NCBI GenBank assembly: GCA_016789305.1
Contig: JAEURJ010000002.1
Location: 1-64,000, forward strand
Origin: Anaerolineales bacterium
GTDB taxonomy: Bacteria > Chloroflexota > Anaerolineae > Anaerolineales > Villigracilaceae
Direction of reading: 5' to 3'
Length of the DNA: 64,000 bases
Positions 1-7,366 of this stretch are shown here, piece by piece. Under the pieces are notes generated by a model. That model did no database searches, was not told the DNA's origin, and saw only the letters and a list, made by a program, of their open reading frames with translations. Both the position numbers and the translations under genes were made by a program. How positions within the stretch are numbered: the stretch's first letter is position 1; each line of letters opens with the position of its first letter.

Positions 1-12
1 CTTCTTTTTGCA

Positions 13-218
13 GCCCAACGGATTGCGCCAAAGTCCTCGTAGAGGATCGTCCCCGAAGGGGATTACCCATTCTGGGCACACGATCTGCGCTGTGTCTCGA
101 CAAGCTCGACAACCGAGGCGGGGACGGCGAAGCCGTCCAACCAGAAAAAGGCTAAGGCGTAGAAAACTGCTTTAGATGTGCGCAGAATCCCCGACATTGG
201 GTGCATGCTTTGTTGGGC
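13..218 (-). other. Candidate integron attC site A (206 bp)
   Basis: Read on the minus strand, the site begins with GCCCAAC (212-218), which fits the attC core RYYYAAC, and ends with GTTGGGC (13-19), which fits GTTRRRY; the two 7-mers are exact complements. The stretch after the first core, AAAGCATGCAC, closely matches the same part of site B, and both then carry GGGATTC. The site starts 34 bp after the stop of the gene at 253-996, where a cassette's recombination site should lie. At 206 bp it is long for an attC. No folding prediction was run, so this is a pattern-based call. Confidence 0.6.
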
Positions 219-252
219 GGCGTCAAAGTTATGGTATTCCAATTTTTGACTT

Positions 253-996
253 TTAACGCGGATTTAAATACAGCCAGCCCGAAAGCAGAAGAATGGATAC
301 TAGACTTAACGCCATGATAATGAGGTTACTGTAATTATACAATGGAGATGTTCGAATTGCAGTTAACCAGCTCGGATTCAAGTGTTCAAGACTTTCGTAA
401 GAATTCACTTCGTATTCATGCAAATAACTTATATCTAGAAAACGACAATCGGCTTCTGTTTTGCAGACAGCGAAACCAGCGAGGGGAGCATCTTCTGTTT
501 CATATTGCAGCGTCACCGAACTCTGCGGTCTAACAGGGATGTCATGCTTTCTAAATGCAATATTTTGCGAGACCACCCTTGGACTGTTGTCATACCAATT
601 GGTTGTGACGACAGTTAGGTATAGAATTTGAGAGGTCTTGTTCTCCACGTGCAGTTTGTCTTTAAAAAGATTTAACATGAAAGTTAAAAGAGCAGGGATG
701 GTAAGAAGAACCAAAACCAATAGCGTCATTTGAATCCATTTGGATTTGCGCGAGTTACTACTTAAGGATTGAAAGGCTGACAAAACTATCCAAACTAAAA
801 ATGCCACGACTAAAAAGGGGATGAAATTAAGTAAAATAAAGGGCATAATGAGCCCTGCATATTCCCACAAAGAACAAGATGCGCCAAATAGACATGTCTC
901 TCGCCGGGTGCTCACTGTCATGAATGGGATAGCAAGAAAGATTAGGATAAGTAATACAAGAAATACGGTTTTGGTGATTTGAAATTTTCGTTTCAT
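253..996 (-). CDS. Integral membrane protein of unknown function (probable cassette gene)
   Basis: A 247-residue protein with no family I recognise. Hydrophobic segments lie near residues 10-30, 45-75, 88-110 and 222-243, leaving an extracytoplasmic loop of about 110 residues between the last two. A pair of Cys (about 35 and 41) sits in the first outer loop and another (about 178 and 184) in the large loop, which would allow disulfides. The gene is visibly AT-richer than the housekeeping genes further right. It is followed by attC-like site A and preceded by the end of site B, so it has the position of a mobile integron cassette. Function unknown. Confidence 0.7.
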   Translation of the reverse strand: MKRKFQITKTVFLVLLILIFLAIPFMTVSTRRETCLFGASCSLWEYAGLIMPFILLNFIPFLVVAFLVWIVLSAFQSLSSNSRKSKWIQMTLLVLVLLTIPALLTFMLNLFKDKLHVENKTSQILYLTVVTTNWYDNSPRVVSQNIAFRKHDIPVRPQSSVTLQYETEDAPLAGFAVCKTEADCRFLDISYLHEYEVNSYESLEHLNPSWLTAIRTSPLYNYSNLIIMALSLVSILLLSGWLYLNPR

Positions 997-1045
997 ATCG
1001 CTACTCGGTTGCAGATATATGTTTTATGCTAATATCCAATAAGCC

Positions 1046-1190
1046 GCCCAATGGTTTGTGGCACGTCCCGTGTGATTTTCGCGGGATACTTTTGTGCGGA
1101 CAATGCTCATTATAGTGGGAAATGTCGAAGCCAGAAAAATGCTTGAAAATGGCGTTGAATCCCACCAGTCAAGTGCACGCTTTGTTAGGC
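1046..1190 (-). other. Candidate integron attC site B (145 bp)
   Basis: On the minus strand the site opens with GCCTAAC (1184-1190, RYYYAAC) and closes with ATTGGGC (1046-1052, one base off GTTRRRY). After the opening core it reads AAAGCGTGCAC, as in site A apart from one base, and later GGGATTC, also as in site A. Before the closing core both sites share CAAnCCrTTGGGC. The ends can pair, giving the imperfect hairpin expected of attC. It sits 58 bp after the stop of the gene at 1249-2250 and 49 bp before the start of the gene at 253-996, matching cassette spacing. Confidence 0.65.
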
Positions 1191-1248
1191 GGGTTTGTAC
1201 TTAATACCAAATCTTGAAGATACTAGAAAGTTGTGGGTCGTTCCAACT

Positions 1249-2250
1249 CTATGGCCTATCAAATTCTACTGCCATAACCTGACAAGTATCGCCTAGCGAA
1301 ACAATAAGTTCCTTAGTTTGTGGGTTCATCCTGACATAATACCCACCAATACTGCTGTCAGCTGTGGAAACTTGGAATGGAGTTGCTGAGAACTCCAAAG
1401 AGTGTATTACGCTGCCTGTATTGACATCCAGGACTGAGAGTCTTCCCTCGCTTGTCAAAAAGAAAACTCTAGAATCATCAACGGCAACATTACTGATTAT
1501 CCTAGCTTGGGACCTCCAAATTAAGGTGCCTTCGTTCTTGTCTAATACATATATATTATCTGCTCCGGTCTCAAATATGATCGATTGCGCCAAAAATATC
1601 GGTTGCGTGTTTATCTCTTCATTGAGTTGATATTTCCAGAGAATTACTTTTGTTTTTGCATCTACAGCTTTAAATCCTTCAAAATCAGCACGATACTCAA
1701 TCCCATTCTCGATGAATAAAGGGAGATATACATCAGGTTCTGACAAGTCTACCTGGCCCGAATTAATATCATAAGTAAGCCATCGTCCATGCCCAGTCAC
1801 TGCATATATATTTTTCTCATCTGCATATCGAAGAAGAATTATCCCGACAGGGATGTAGGTGTCGCGAAATAAAACGCCTGTTTCAGGATCGTAGATTTTT
1901 ATCCGATCAATTTCCCCTACAAATACGTTGGTGCTAGTGGCCAGCATACTTACAGACACTTCTGATTCTTGTTTCCATATTACGTTGCCTGTTTGAGAGT
2001 CAAGGGCAAAAATAAATGGCAGTCCGTGGGTTGAATCTAATCCTGCTACGAAAACACGCGTTGAGTCTCCGATGATCATAGGCTCATATTCATTTGGCAA
2101 AACAAATATATCTGACCTTGACCACAGGGGTTGAAAAATCGAATCTTCTAGATTGTGTTCAGTTGGGTTGCATAAGGGCTTGTATCCAATTGAGCAGGAT
2201 GCATTCAAGGCCATTGCCATATAGAAGATTATTATTTGTTTCCACTTCAT
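1249..2250 (-). CDS. PQQ-like beta-propeller lipoprotein (probable cassette gene)
   Basis: A 333-residue protein with an N-terminal hydrophobic segment ending in a Cys at about residue 19, so probably a lipoprotein, although Asn at -3 makes the lipobox atypical. The rest is a series of beta-propeller blades of the PQQ/outer-membrane-assembly type, with repeated motifs of the form 'ALDSQTGNVIWKQ', 'VLDKNEGTLIWRS' and 'VLDVNTGSVIHS'. Such proteins usually act as extracytoplasmic scaffolds; none of the quinoprotein dehydrogenase catalytic features is visible. It is followed by attC-like site B and preceded by a GTTAGGC core at 2277-2283, so it forms a complete candidate cassette. The precise role is unknown. 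Confidence 0.8.
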   Translation of the reverse strand: MKWKQIIIFYMAMALNASCSIGYKPLCNPTEHNLEDSIFQPLWSRSDIFVLPNEYEPMIIGDSTRVFVAGLDSTHGLPFIFALDSQTGNVIWKQESEVSVSMLATSTNVFVGEIDRIKIYDPETGVLFRDTYIPVGIILLRYADEKNIYAVTGHGRWLTYDINSGQVDLSEPDVYLPLFIENGIEYRADFEGFKAVDAKTKVILWKYQLNEEINTQPIFLAQSIIFETGADNIYVLDKNEGTLIWRSQARIISNVAVDDSRVFFLTSEGRLSVLDVNTGSVIHSLEFSATPFQVSTADSSIGGYYVRMNPQTKELIVSLGDTCQVMAVEFDRP

Positions 2251-2276
2251 TTCAAAGACCCTAATGACGTTCTGCC

Positions 2277-2346
2277 GCCTAACTAGTGTTTATACAGCAC
2301 GCTGTATAACACCCCAAATTGGGGTACATAACAGCAATATTGCTGT
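2277..2346 (-). other. Recombination-core motif next to three palindromes (possible attI or decayed attC)
   Basis: GTTAGGC (minus strand, 2277-2283) marks the 5' boundary of the cassette at 1249-2250. Immediately to the right are three palindromes in 57 bp: TTATACAGC/GCTGTATAA (2290-2309), ACCCCAA/TTGGGGT (2311-2325) and the perfect 16-mer ACAGCAATATTGCTGT (2331-2346). I found no second core (GTTRRRY on the plus strand) to the right, so this is not an ordinary attC. It could be an attI-like single site or the remnant of an attC. No integrase gene is nearby. Confidence 0.35.
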
Positions 2347-2448
2347 CTAATCCCTTATATCTTCCATAACAGCATTATAAGTCGCATGGATGGACCTGGT
2401 CAATTCGGATCGGATGACGAATCAACCCTCGGAGGTGAAGGAGGCGGG

Positions 2449-2958
2449 TTACCCTTCCCAGGCGGCAAGGTTTCTTGCCAGGTCGCGTGCTTCCACACGG
2501 ATGCGTTCCGCATCGCAGGCGCATTCCCACCATCTCTCGTCGACCTGTCGCGCATCCTTTTTCTCGCGCACCTTCCCGCTCTCGTCCAATACGGATACCT
2601 GCACGCTCGCCACTTTCACATTGTCGCTCGCGCGGATTCGCACCAGCCCATCCTTGCGCACCACCTCATGGATTACGGGGGAGTGGAACCAGTCTGAAAG
2701 CGCGATGTTGTACGGGCTGTACACCGTCCCGGCCGCGATCTCCGCATAGATCGGCTCGCGTTTCGAGGCTTCCTTTGCGTAGGCCGATGCCTCGCGAATG
2801 CGTGCCTGGTGCGTTATCTGAGCCTCGCTGAACTTGCGGTTGCTGAAATCCGGCGCTGCGCTTACCCGTGTGCTGCCGTCGGGCATCTCCCGAAAGACCA
2901 GCCCGCCGAGCTTGCCCTGCAATCCCCGAATCACGACGTTTTTCTTTACCTTGGCCAT
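2449..2958 (-). CDS. Conserved hypothetical protein
   Basis: A 169-residue soluble protein. The N-terminal part (about 10-75) has a GKLGGLVFRxxPDGST segment followed by a charged helical stretch. The middle has 'YSPYNIALSDWFHSPVIHEV', and the C-terminal half looks like a small beta domain ending in 'EARDLARNLA'. I have the impression that similar proteins recur as hypotheticals in environmental Chloroflexota, but no function is known to me and none can be read from motifs. A good ribosome site (GAGGAGGC) precedes the ATG. Two direct repeats lie about 40 bp upstream. It could belong to the adjoining cassette region, but no attC follows its stop. Confidence 0.7.
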   Translation of the reverse strand: MAKVKKNVVIRGLQGKLGGLVFREMPDGSTRVSAAPDFSNRKFSEAQITHQARIREASAYAKEASKREPIYAEIAAGTVYSPYNIALSDWFHSPVIHEVVRKDGLVRIRASDNVKVASVQVSVLDESGKVREKKDARQVDERWWECACDAERIRVEARDLARNLAAWEG

Positions 2959-2997
2959 GCCTCCTCCTTTGTTCCTTCGACGTTCCTTCGTCCTGGG

Positions 2998-3036
2998 TAT
3001 ATGATGGCTATATGGTGTCTATATGATGGCTATATG
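2998..3036. repeat. Two 17-bp direct repeats, possible operator
   Basis: TATATGATGGCTATATG occurs at 2998-3014 and again, unchanged, at 3020-3036. The 22-bp period places both copies on the same face of the helix. They lie 40-78 bp upstream of the minus-strand gene starting at 2958, where a repressor or activator could bind. No regulator is identifiable nearby, so the role is inferred from position only. Confidence 0.4.
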
Positions 3037-3097
3037 CTTCCTTCGTATATCCTTCACTGTACCTTCGTTCATCCTGTGTATTGGTGGGGGCCTTGGG

Positions 3098-3103
3098 TAT
3101 AAT
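3098..3103 (+). promoter_or_regulatory. -10 box upstream of yjbQ-like gene
   Basis: A perfect TATAAT ends 10 bp before the ATG at 3114, with no purine-rich ribosome site between them. Transcription would begin only a few bases before the start codon, so the message is probably leaderless or nearly so. No convincing -35 box is visible. Confidence 0.4.
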
Positions 3104-3113
3104 TTGAGAATTC

Positions 3114-3536
3114 ATGAACTGGTACAAGACGGCGCTCGAAGTTTCCACGCACGGCAAGGGACTGCACGAGGTCACTGCCTCCATTCGCGCCCAGCTGAAA
3201 GCCTGGGATGTGCGTGAAGGCATGTGCTACTTGTTCCTCCAGCACACCAGCGCCTCGCTGGTCATCAGTGAAAATTGGGACCCCACCGCCCGTGCCGACC
3301 TTGGGACATTTATGGAGCGCCTCGTTCCCGAACGGGACAGCTGGTACACGCACGATCTGGAGGGTCCCGACGACGCCACTTCCCACATCCGCGCCATGCT
3401 CACCGATACCAGCCTCACCATCCCCGTGGACGATGGCGATCTCTCGCTCGGCACCTGGCAGGGCATCTACATCTTCGAACACCGCGCCCGCCCGCACCAT
3501 CGCACCCTCCTCATGCGCGTCCTCTCGGTCGAATAA
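3114..3536 (+). CDS. YjbQ/UPF0047 family protein (secondary thiamine-phosphate synthase type)
   Basis: A 140-residue protein covering the whole length of the YjbQ/UPF0047 family. Typical features are 'LFLQHTSASLVISEN' (about 39-53), a DPTARADL segment, 'DDATSHIRAML' (about 85-95) and the C-terminal 'GTWQGIYIFEHR' (about 112-123). The His, Asp and second His of these motifs form the metal site in solved members. Homologues show a weak thiamine-phosphate synthase activity, but the physiological role is not settled. It stands alone, with a -10 box very close to the start codon and no ribosome site, suggesting a leaderless message. Confidence 0.9.
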   Translation: MNWYKTALEVSTHGKGLHEVTASIRAQLKAWDVREGMCYLFLQHTSASLVISENWDPTARADLGTFMERLVPERDSWYTHDLEGPDDATSHIRAMLTDTSLTIPVDDGDLSLGTWQGIYIFEHRARPHHRTLLMRVLSVE

Positions 3537-3590
3537 AAAATAGTCGGCCCGTCTCAACGACAAACCGACTAATCAACTACTCGACTAACT

Positions 3591-3620
3591 AACTATCTAA
3601 CTATCTAACTATCTAACTAT
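3591..3620. repeat. Microsatellite of the 8-mer AACTATCT
   Basis: Three full copies and a partial fourth copy of AACTATCT run from 3591 to 3620. The array contains the stop codon (TAG, 3617-3619) of the minus-strand gene that follows, so copy-number change would alter the 3' untranslated region rather than the protein. Units this short without spacers rule out a CRISPR. Confidence 0.8.
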
Positions 3621-4939
3621 TTCTTCTTCCCAAACTTCTTCATCAACACATCCTGCAAGGTCGGCTGACCGATCTCCTGCAGTTCATAGCGCACACGCTG
3701 GTGCGGCTTCTTGATCTTCATCACGCGCGAAAGATCAATCGGCGTGCCAATGACCACCAGGTCCACATCGGACTTGTTGATCGTCTCTTCGAGGTCTTTG
3801 GTCTGCGCATCGCCGTAGCCCATCGCTGGCAAAATTGGTCCCGTCTTCGGGTACTTCGCATAAGTCGCCGCAATGGATTTCACCGCGAACGGACGCGGGT
3901 CCACGATTTCCTTCGCGCCGAATCTGCGAGCGGCAACATAGCCAGCGCCATAGGCCATTTCGCCATGCGTGAGTGTCGGGCCGTCCTCGATGACCAACAC
4001 GCGCTTGCCGCGAATCGCATCAGGATCATCCACGAAGAGGGGAGAAGCGGCTTCGATCTGGGTCGCGTTCGGGTTCAGCTTGCGCAGGTTCTCGCGCAGC
4101 TTGATCACGTTCTCCGCATCCGCCGTATCCACTTTGTTGATCACAAACACATCCGCCATGCGTACATTCGTCTCGCCGGGGTAATACGTTGATTCATGTC
4201 CCGTGCGGTGCGGGTCTGCCACCACGATCTGCAGGTCAGGCACATAAAACGGGAAGTCGTTGTTGCCGCCGTCCCATAAAATAATATCCGCTTCGGCCTC
4301 GGCCTTGCGAATGATCTTTTCATAATCGACGCCCGCATAAATGATCACGCCGCTGTCGATGTGCGGTTCGTATTCCTCGCGCTCTTCGATGGTGCAATCA
4401 AATTCATCGAGATCATCGTAACTTGCATAGCGCTGCACTTCCTGCGCGACGAGATTTCCATACGGCATCGGGTGACGGATTGCCGCGACTTTGTATCCCA
4501 GCTCTTTCAGGACGGCAGCCACGCGCCTCGTCGTCTGACTTTTGCCTGATCCCGTCCGAACGGCACTGATCGAAACCACAGGCTTGGTGCTTTTGATCTG
4601 CGTGTACTTCGTGCCCATGATGCGGAAGTCCGCGCCCGCCGCATTGACCATCGCGGCTTTGTGCATCACATATTCATGCGGCACATCGCTGTACGAAAAG
4701 ACAACCTGCTCCACGCCATATTTTTGGATGAGGTCGAGCAGTTCCTCCTCCGCGCGAATGGGAATCCCCTTCGGGTATAGATCGCCTGCAAGTTCCTTTG
4801 GATAGACACGTCCTTCGATGTCGGGAATTTGGGTTGCCGTGAATGCGACCACTTCGTATTCCTTGTTTCCCCGAAAGAAGGTATTGAAATTGTGGAAGTC
4901 GCGACCTGCGGCTCCCATGATGAGGGTTTTGATCGGCAT
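3617..4939 (-). CDS. Cyclic 2,3-diphosphoglycerate synthetase-like GTPase
   Basis: A 440-residue cytoplasmic protein. The first part (about 1-115) resembles a nucleotide-binding Rossmann domain with 'MGAAGRDFHNFNTFFRGN'. A central P-loop reads SAVRTGSGKSQTTR (about 125-138), followed by 'DIILWDGGNNDFPFY' and 'VFVINKVDTADAENV', whose NKVD fits a GTPase guanine-recognition motif. The whole length matches proteins annotated as cyclic 2,3-diphosphoglycerate synthetase after an archaeal enzyme. Whether bacterial members make that compound is uncertain, so the name gives the family rather than a proven reaction. Transcribed alone, divergently from the sigma factor gene. Confidence 0.75.
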   Translation of the reverse strand: MPIKTLIMGAAGRDFHNFNTFFRGNKEYEVVAFTATQIPDIEGRVYPKELAGDLYPKGIPIRAEEELLDLIQKYGVEQVVFSYSDVPHEYVMHKAAMVNAAGADFRIMGTKYTQIKSTKPVVSISAVRTGSGKSQTTRRVAAVLKELGYKVAAIRHPMPYGNLVAQEVQRYASYDDLDEFDCTIEEREEYEPHIDSGVIIYAGVDYEKIIRKAEAEADIILWDGGNNDFPFYVPDLQIVVADPHRTGHESTYYPGETNVRMADVFVINKVDTADAENVIKLRENLRKLNPNATQIEAASPLFVDDPDAIRGKRVLVIEDGPTLTHGEMAYGAGYVAARRFGAKEIVDPRPFAVKSIAATYAKYPKTGPILPAMGYGDAQTKDLEETINKSDVDLVVIGTPIDLSRVMKIKKPHQRVRYELQEIGQPTLQDVLMKKFGKKK

Positions 4940-5050
4940 AGGAATCTCCTGTGCATGTCACAGTGAGGACAGTGTCCGGGGAGCCTCTGTGTTGGGATTT
5001 GAGACTCTTCGTTTTTACCCACGGTAACAATCTTATTAAACGGGAAAAGG

Positions 5051-5085
5051 GGCCGAAAGCCTAGATAACTTTCAGCCTGTTTTTA
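5051..5085. other. Hairpin in the divergent region before the ECF sigma gene
   Basis: GGCCGAAAG (5051-5059) pairs imperfectly with CTTTCAGCC (5069-5077), and on the plus strand this is followed by TGTTTTTAG. It looks like an intrinsic terminator or attenuator about 90 bp upstream of the sigma gene. I see no gene reading into it from the left, so an attenuator in the sigma-gene leader is possible. The rest of 4940-5176 shows nothing I can name. Confidence 0.3.
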
Positions 5086-5176
5086 GTATGACAGGTTTTG
5101 TCCCTTTTTGCGAAATACTCCGTTATTCCCATGAAATGCATTTACACGAACGAACCTCGCGAGAGAAAGGCACTGC

Positions 5177-5734
5177 ATGATAGGATACAAGGCAGCAAAA
5201 AACACATCCATGATTCACGACGACCTTCCAGACCTGATCACCGCCGCCAAAGGCGACCCCGCCGCGTTCGGCAGGCTGTATGACCGCTATCTCCAGCCCG
5301 TCTATCGCTACCTGTATAGCCGCCTGGGGAATGCGCACGAAGCCGAAGATGTCACTTCGCAGACGTTTATCGCCGCATATGAGGCGTTGCCCAAATATCG
5401 GGAGCAGGGTCAATTTATAGCCTGGCTGTTTCGGATCGCCCGCAGCAAGATGACCGATCATTTTCGCAGGAACAGGTTCGAGGTCGAGTTGGATGCGGCG
5501 GAACGTATCTCGGCAGGGGAGGACGTGCTCAATGAGTTGGTCCATGATGAAGAGCTGATCCGGCTTCGATCCGTTATCAAGAATTTGAACCCCGAGGAAC
5601 AGGACCTCATCCGCCTGCGCTATGTGGCTGACCTGACCTTTGCCGAGATCGCCGACCTGCTGGGCAGGCGCGAAGACGCTGTGAAGAAAACCGTGTACCG
5701 ATTGCTGGCGCGTTTGAAAAGCCAGATGGAGTGA
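5177..5734 (+). CDS. RNA polymerase sigma factor, ECF (sigma-70) family
   Basis: A 185-residue ECF sigma factor. Region 2 runs from about residue 28 to 95, with 'AFGRLYDRYLQPVYRYLYSR' at its start and 'AEDVTSQTFIAAYEALPKY' binding the -10 element. Region 4 (about 125-180) has 'LNPEEQDLIRLRYVADLTF' and the helix-turn-helix around 'AEIADLLGRREDAVKKTVYR'. A GAGAAAGG ribosome site supports the ATG at 5177; an ATG at 5210 is the alternative. The next gene begins at its stop codon and encodes a membrane protein with a cytoplasmic N-terminus, the usual layout of a sigma factor with a membrane regulator, although no zinc anti-sigma motif is present there. Confidence 0.92.
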   Translation: MIGYKAAKNTSMIHDDLPDLITAAKGDPAAFGRLYDRYLQPVYRYLYSRLGNAHEAEDVTSQTFIAAYEALPKYREQGQFIAWLFRIARSKMTDHFRRNRFEVELDAAERISAGEDVLNELVHDEELIRLRSVIKNLNPEEQDLIRLRYVADLTFAEIADLLGRREDAVKKTVYRLLARLKSQME

Positions 5735-5736
5735 CC

Positions 5737-7251
5737 ATGAACGATCTAAATCCATCCCCCGAATTTGAAGAGAAGGTCCGCAACGCGATAAAGTCGCCTG
5801 ATGCGTCGCCTGAATTTGCGAACCGATTACGCAACGAACTGGTGAGGAGACCAGTAAAAATGAAACCGATGATTTTTAAACCCGCATGGGCTCTTGCATT
5901 CATGCTGGCAATGACGGTGATCGTGGTCAGTGCGCCGGGCCTTGCGGCTGCCCTTGGAAGAGTATTTGGATATATCCCCGAAGTGGGCCTGGTGGAAACT
6001 ACGAGCGGCTTGCGCATGTTGGCTGAACCTGTTTCCGTTGCCCGCGATGGCGTTACGCTTACGATCACGAATGTTTTTGTTTATGAAGACCGCGTGGAAT
6101 TGAAATATGAAGTGAGCGGCATCGCGCCTGAAAATGATGGCTGGCAAGCCGCGGACAGCAACACGAACCCAACCGCATTTTGCGGCGGTGTGAATCCTGG
6201 CAGCCTCTACAACCCTGAAGGCGATCCACATTTACGCCTGCCCGATGGCACCACGCTCGAACGCGATTACACGGGCAAGTATCCGCAGAATATGTTTGCG
6301 ATGCAGCCAGTTTACGAAGCTGCCGTCCCGGCAGATGTCACTCAACTGACCTTTGCGCTCAAATGTATTCCGATGGCACGCCTCGGTGTCATTCCTGAGA
6401 ATTGGGAATTGACTTTTGATCTTGTCACTGTGCCTGCCGGAACCGTTGTGGGCGAGCCTGTGATCGAAGTACCGCCAGCGACGCAGGAAACCGTCGCCTC
6501 GCCCTCAGCCGAAGTTGTCTCTGCTCCCAAAGTGACGATGACCCTCGAACGGATCGTCCCCACTGACTCGAACACTGTGTTGTATCTGCACTTCAACATG
6601 GAAAACGCCGACCCATCGCTGATCTCCATCATGCCCAGAAGCGTCTACGTCATCGACTCAATGGGGCAGCACATTCGCCTGGTTGGATCGTTCGTCTGGC
6701 AGCCGTTCGAGCATCAAGTTGGCAGTTCCTTCGAGTTCATCTCTGAGTCCCGGCCTGCCGACGGGCCCTTAACGGTGGTTGCCGAACAGGTGATCGCATA
6801 CTACATGCCGCTTTATACCGATCCGCCGCAAATGACCACCGAAGAAATGACCTTTACCTTTGATGCAGGCGAGGATCCGCAGGTTGGCCAGAAGTGGGGC
6901 CTGAATAAAACCTTTACCATTGCAGGGTATGACTTTGAGATCGTCTCCGCCCAGGCTGTCACTTTCGACGATCTGCCCAATCGTCAAAGTTTCATCGATG
7001 GTTCGCAGGGCTATGACTATGGGTATCAATTCATCGTCGAAGCAGACCCTGCCCTTGAGTTGACCGCCGAGATGGATATTCATGCGGACGAAGCCCAATG
7101 CTGGTTGTCGGACGTCAATAAAGTGGAAACCCAGCCTTTACTCTATACCCAATTGTGCAGGAACGGATATCCAAAGGGGGGGGTGGCGGTGACCATCCGC
7201 GAGATGTCGATCACGTTGAATGAAGATTTACAAGTGGAGTGGAAGCCGTAA
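5737..7251 (+). CDS. Membrane-anchored extracytoplasmic protein with DUF4179-like domain, partner of the ECF sigma factor
   Basis: A 504-residue protein with a cytoplasmic N-terminus of about 40 residues, one membrane segment (about 46-66) and a large extracytoplasmic region built of beta-rich repeats. The part just after the membrane segment resembles the DUF4179 domain found in proteins encoded next to ECF sigma factors. A low-complexity linker near 245-262 separates two such modules. The His-x3-Cys-x2-Cys motif of zinc anti-sigma factors is absent, so sigma-factor binding by the N-terminus is only inferred from context. The ATG at 5737 is preferred for its GGAG site 7 bp upstream; a GTG at 5731 overlapping the sigma stop codon is the alternative. 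Confidence 0.8.
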   Translation: MNDLNPSPEFEEKVRNAIKSPDASPEFANRLRNELVRRPVKMKPMIFKPAWALAFMLAMTVIVVSAPGLAAALGRVFGYIPEVGLVETTSGLRMLAEPVSVARDGVTLTITNVFVYEDRVELKYEVSGIAPENDGWQAADSNTNPTAFCGGVNPGSLYNPEGDPHLRLPDGTTLERDYTGKYPQNMFAMQPVYEAAVPADVTQLTFALKCIPMARLGVIPENWELTFDLVTVPAGTVVGEPVIEVPPATQETVASPSAEVVSAPKVTMTLERIVPTDSNTVLYLHFNMENADPSLISIMPRSVYVIDSMGQHIRLVGSFVWQPFEHQVGSSFEFISESRPADGPLTVVAEQVIAYYMPLYTDPPQMTTEEMTFTFDAGEDPQVGQKWGLNKTFTIAGYDFEIVSAQAVTFDDLPNRQSFIDGSQGYDYGYQFIVEADPALELTAEMDIHADEAQCWLSDVNKVETQPLLYTQLCRNGYPKGGVAVTIREMSITLNEDLQVEWKP

Positions 7252-7256
7252 TAAAA

Positions 7257-7291
7257 GAAGACGGGCCGCGCGCAGCGCGGCCCGTCTTTTG
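7257..7291 (+). terminator. Intrinsic terminator after the sigma operon
   Basis: AAGACGGGCCGCGC and GCGCGGCCCGTCTT form a 14-bp GC-rich stem around a GCA loop, directly followed by TT on the plus strand. It lies 6 bp after the stop of the sigma-partner gene. Confidence 0.9.
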
Positions 7292-7303
7292 TAGGATGGT
7301 TTA

Positions 7304-7366
7304 TGTCGTTGCGAGCCGCGTACTTCCCTGCACCGAACGCAGGACGGTGTGCGGCGAAGCAATCCC
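7304..7366. repeat. Dispersed repeat of the TGTCGTTGCGAG...GAAGCAATC family, copy 1
   Basis: The stretch begins TGTCGTTGCGAGC and ends GCGAAGCAATCCC, abutting the stop codon of argS (7366-7368). The same end sequences occur in the repeat at 42743-42823. Inside are smaller hairpins such as CCTGC/GCAGG. It codes for nothing and resembles short palindromic intergenic repeats widespread in bacterial genomes. Confidence 0.6.

Noticed and set aside
2386..2831. Plus-strand ORFs opposite the gene at 2449-2958
   Set aside because: They are Arg/Pro/Ser-rich shadows of the minus-strand frame and have no family features.
3591..3620. Possible CRISPR-like repeat
   Set aside because: The units are 8 bp and contiguous without spacers; it is a microsatellite. 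I saw no CRISPR array or cas gene in the window.
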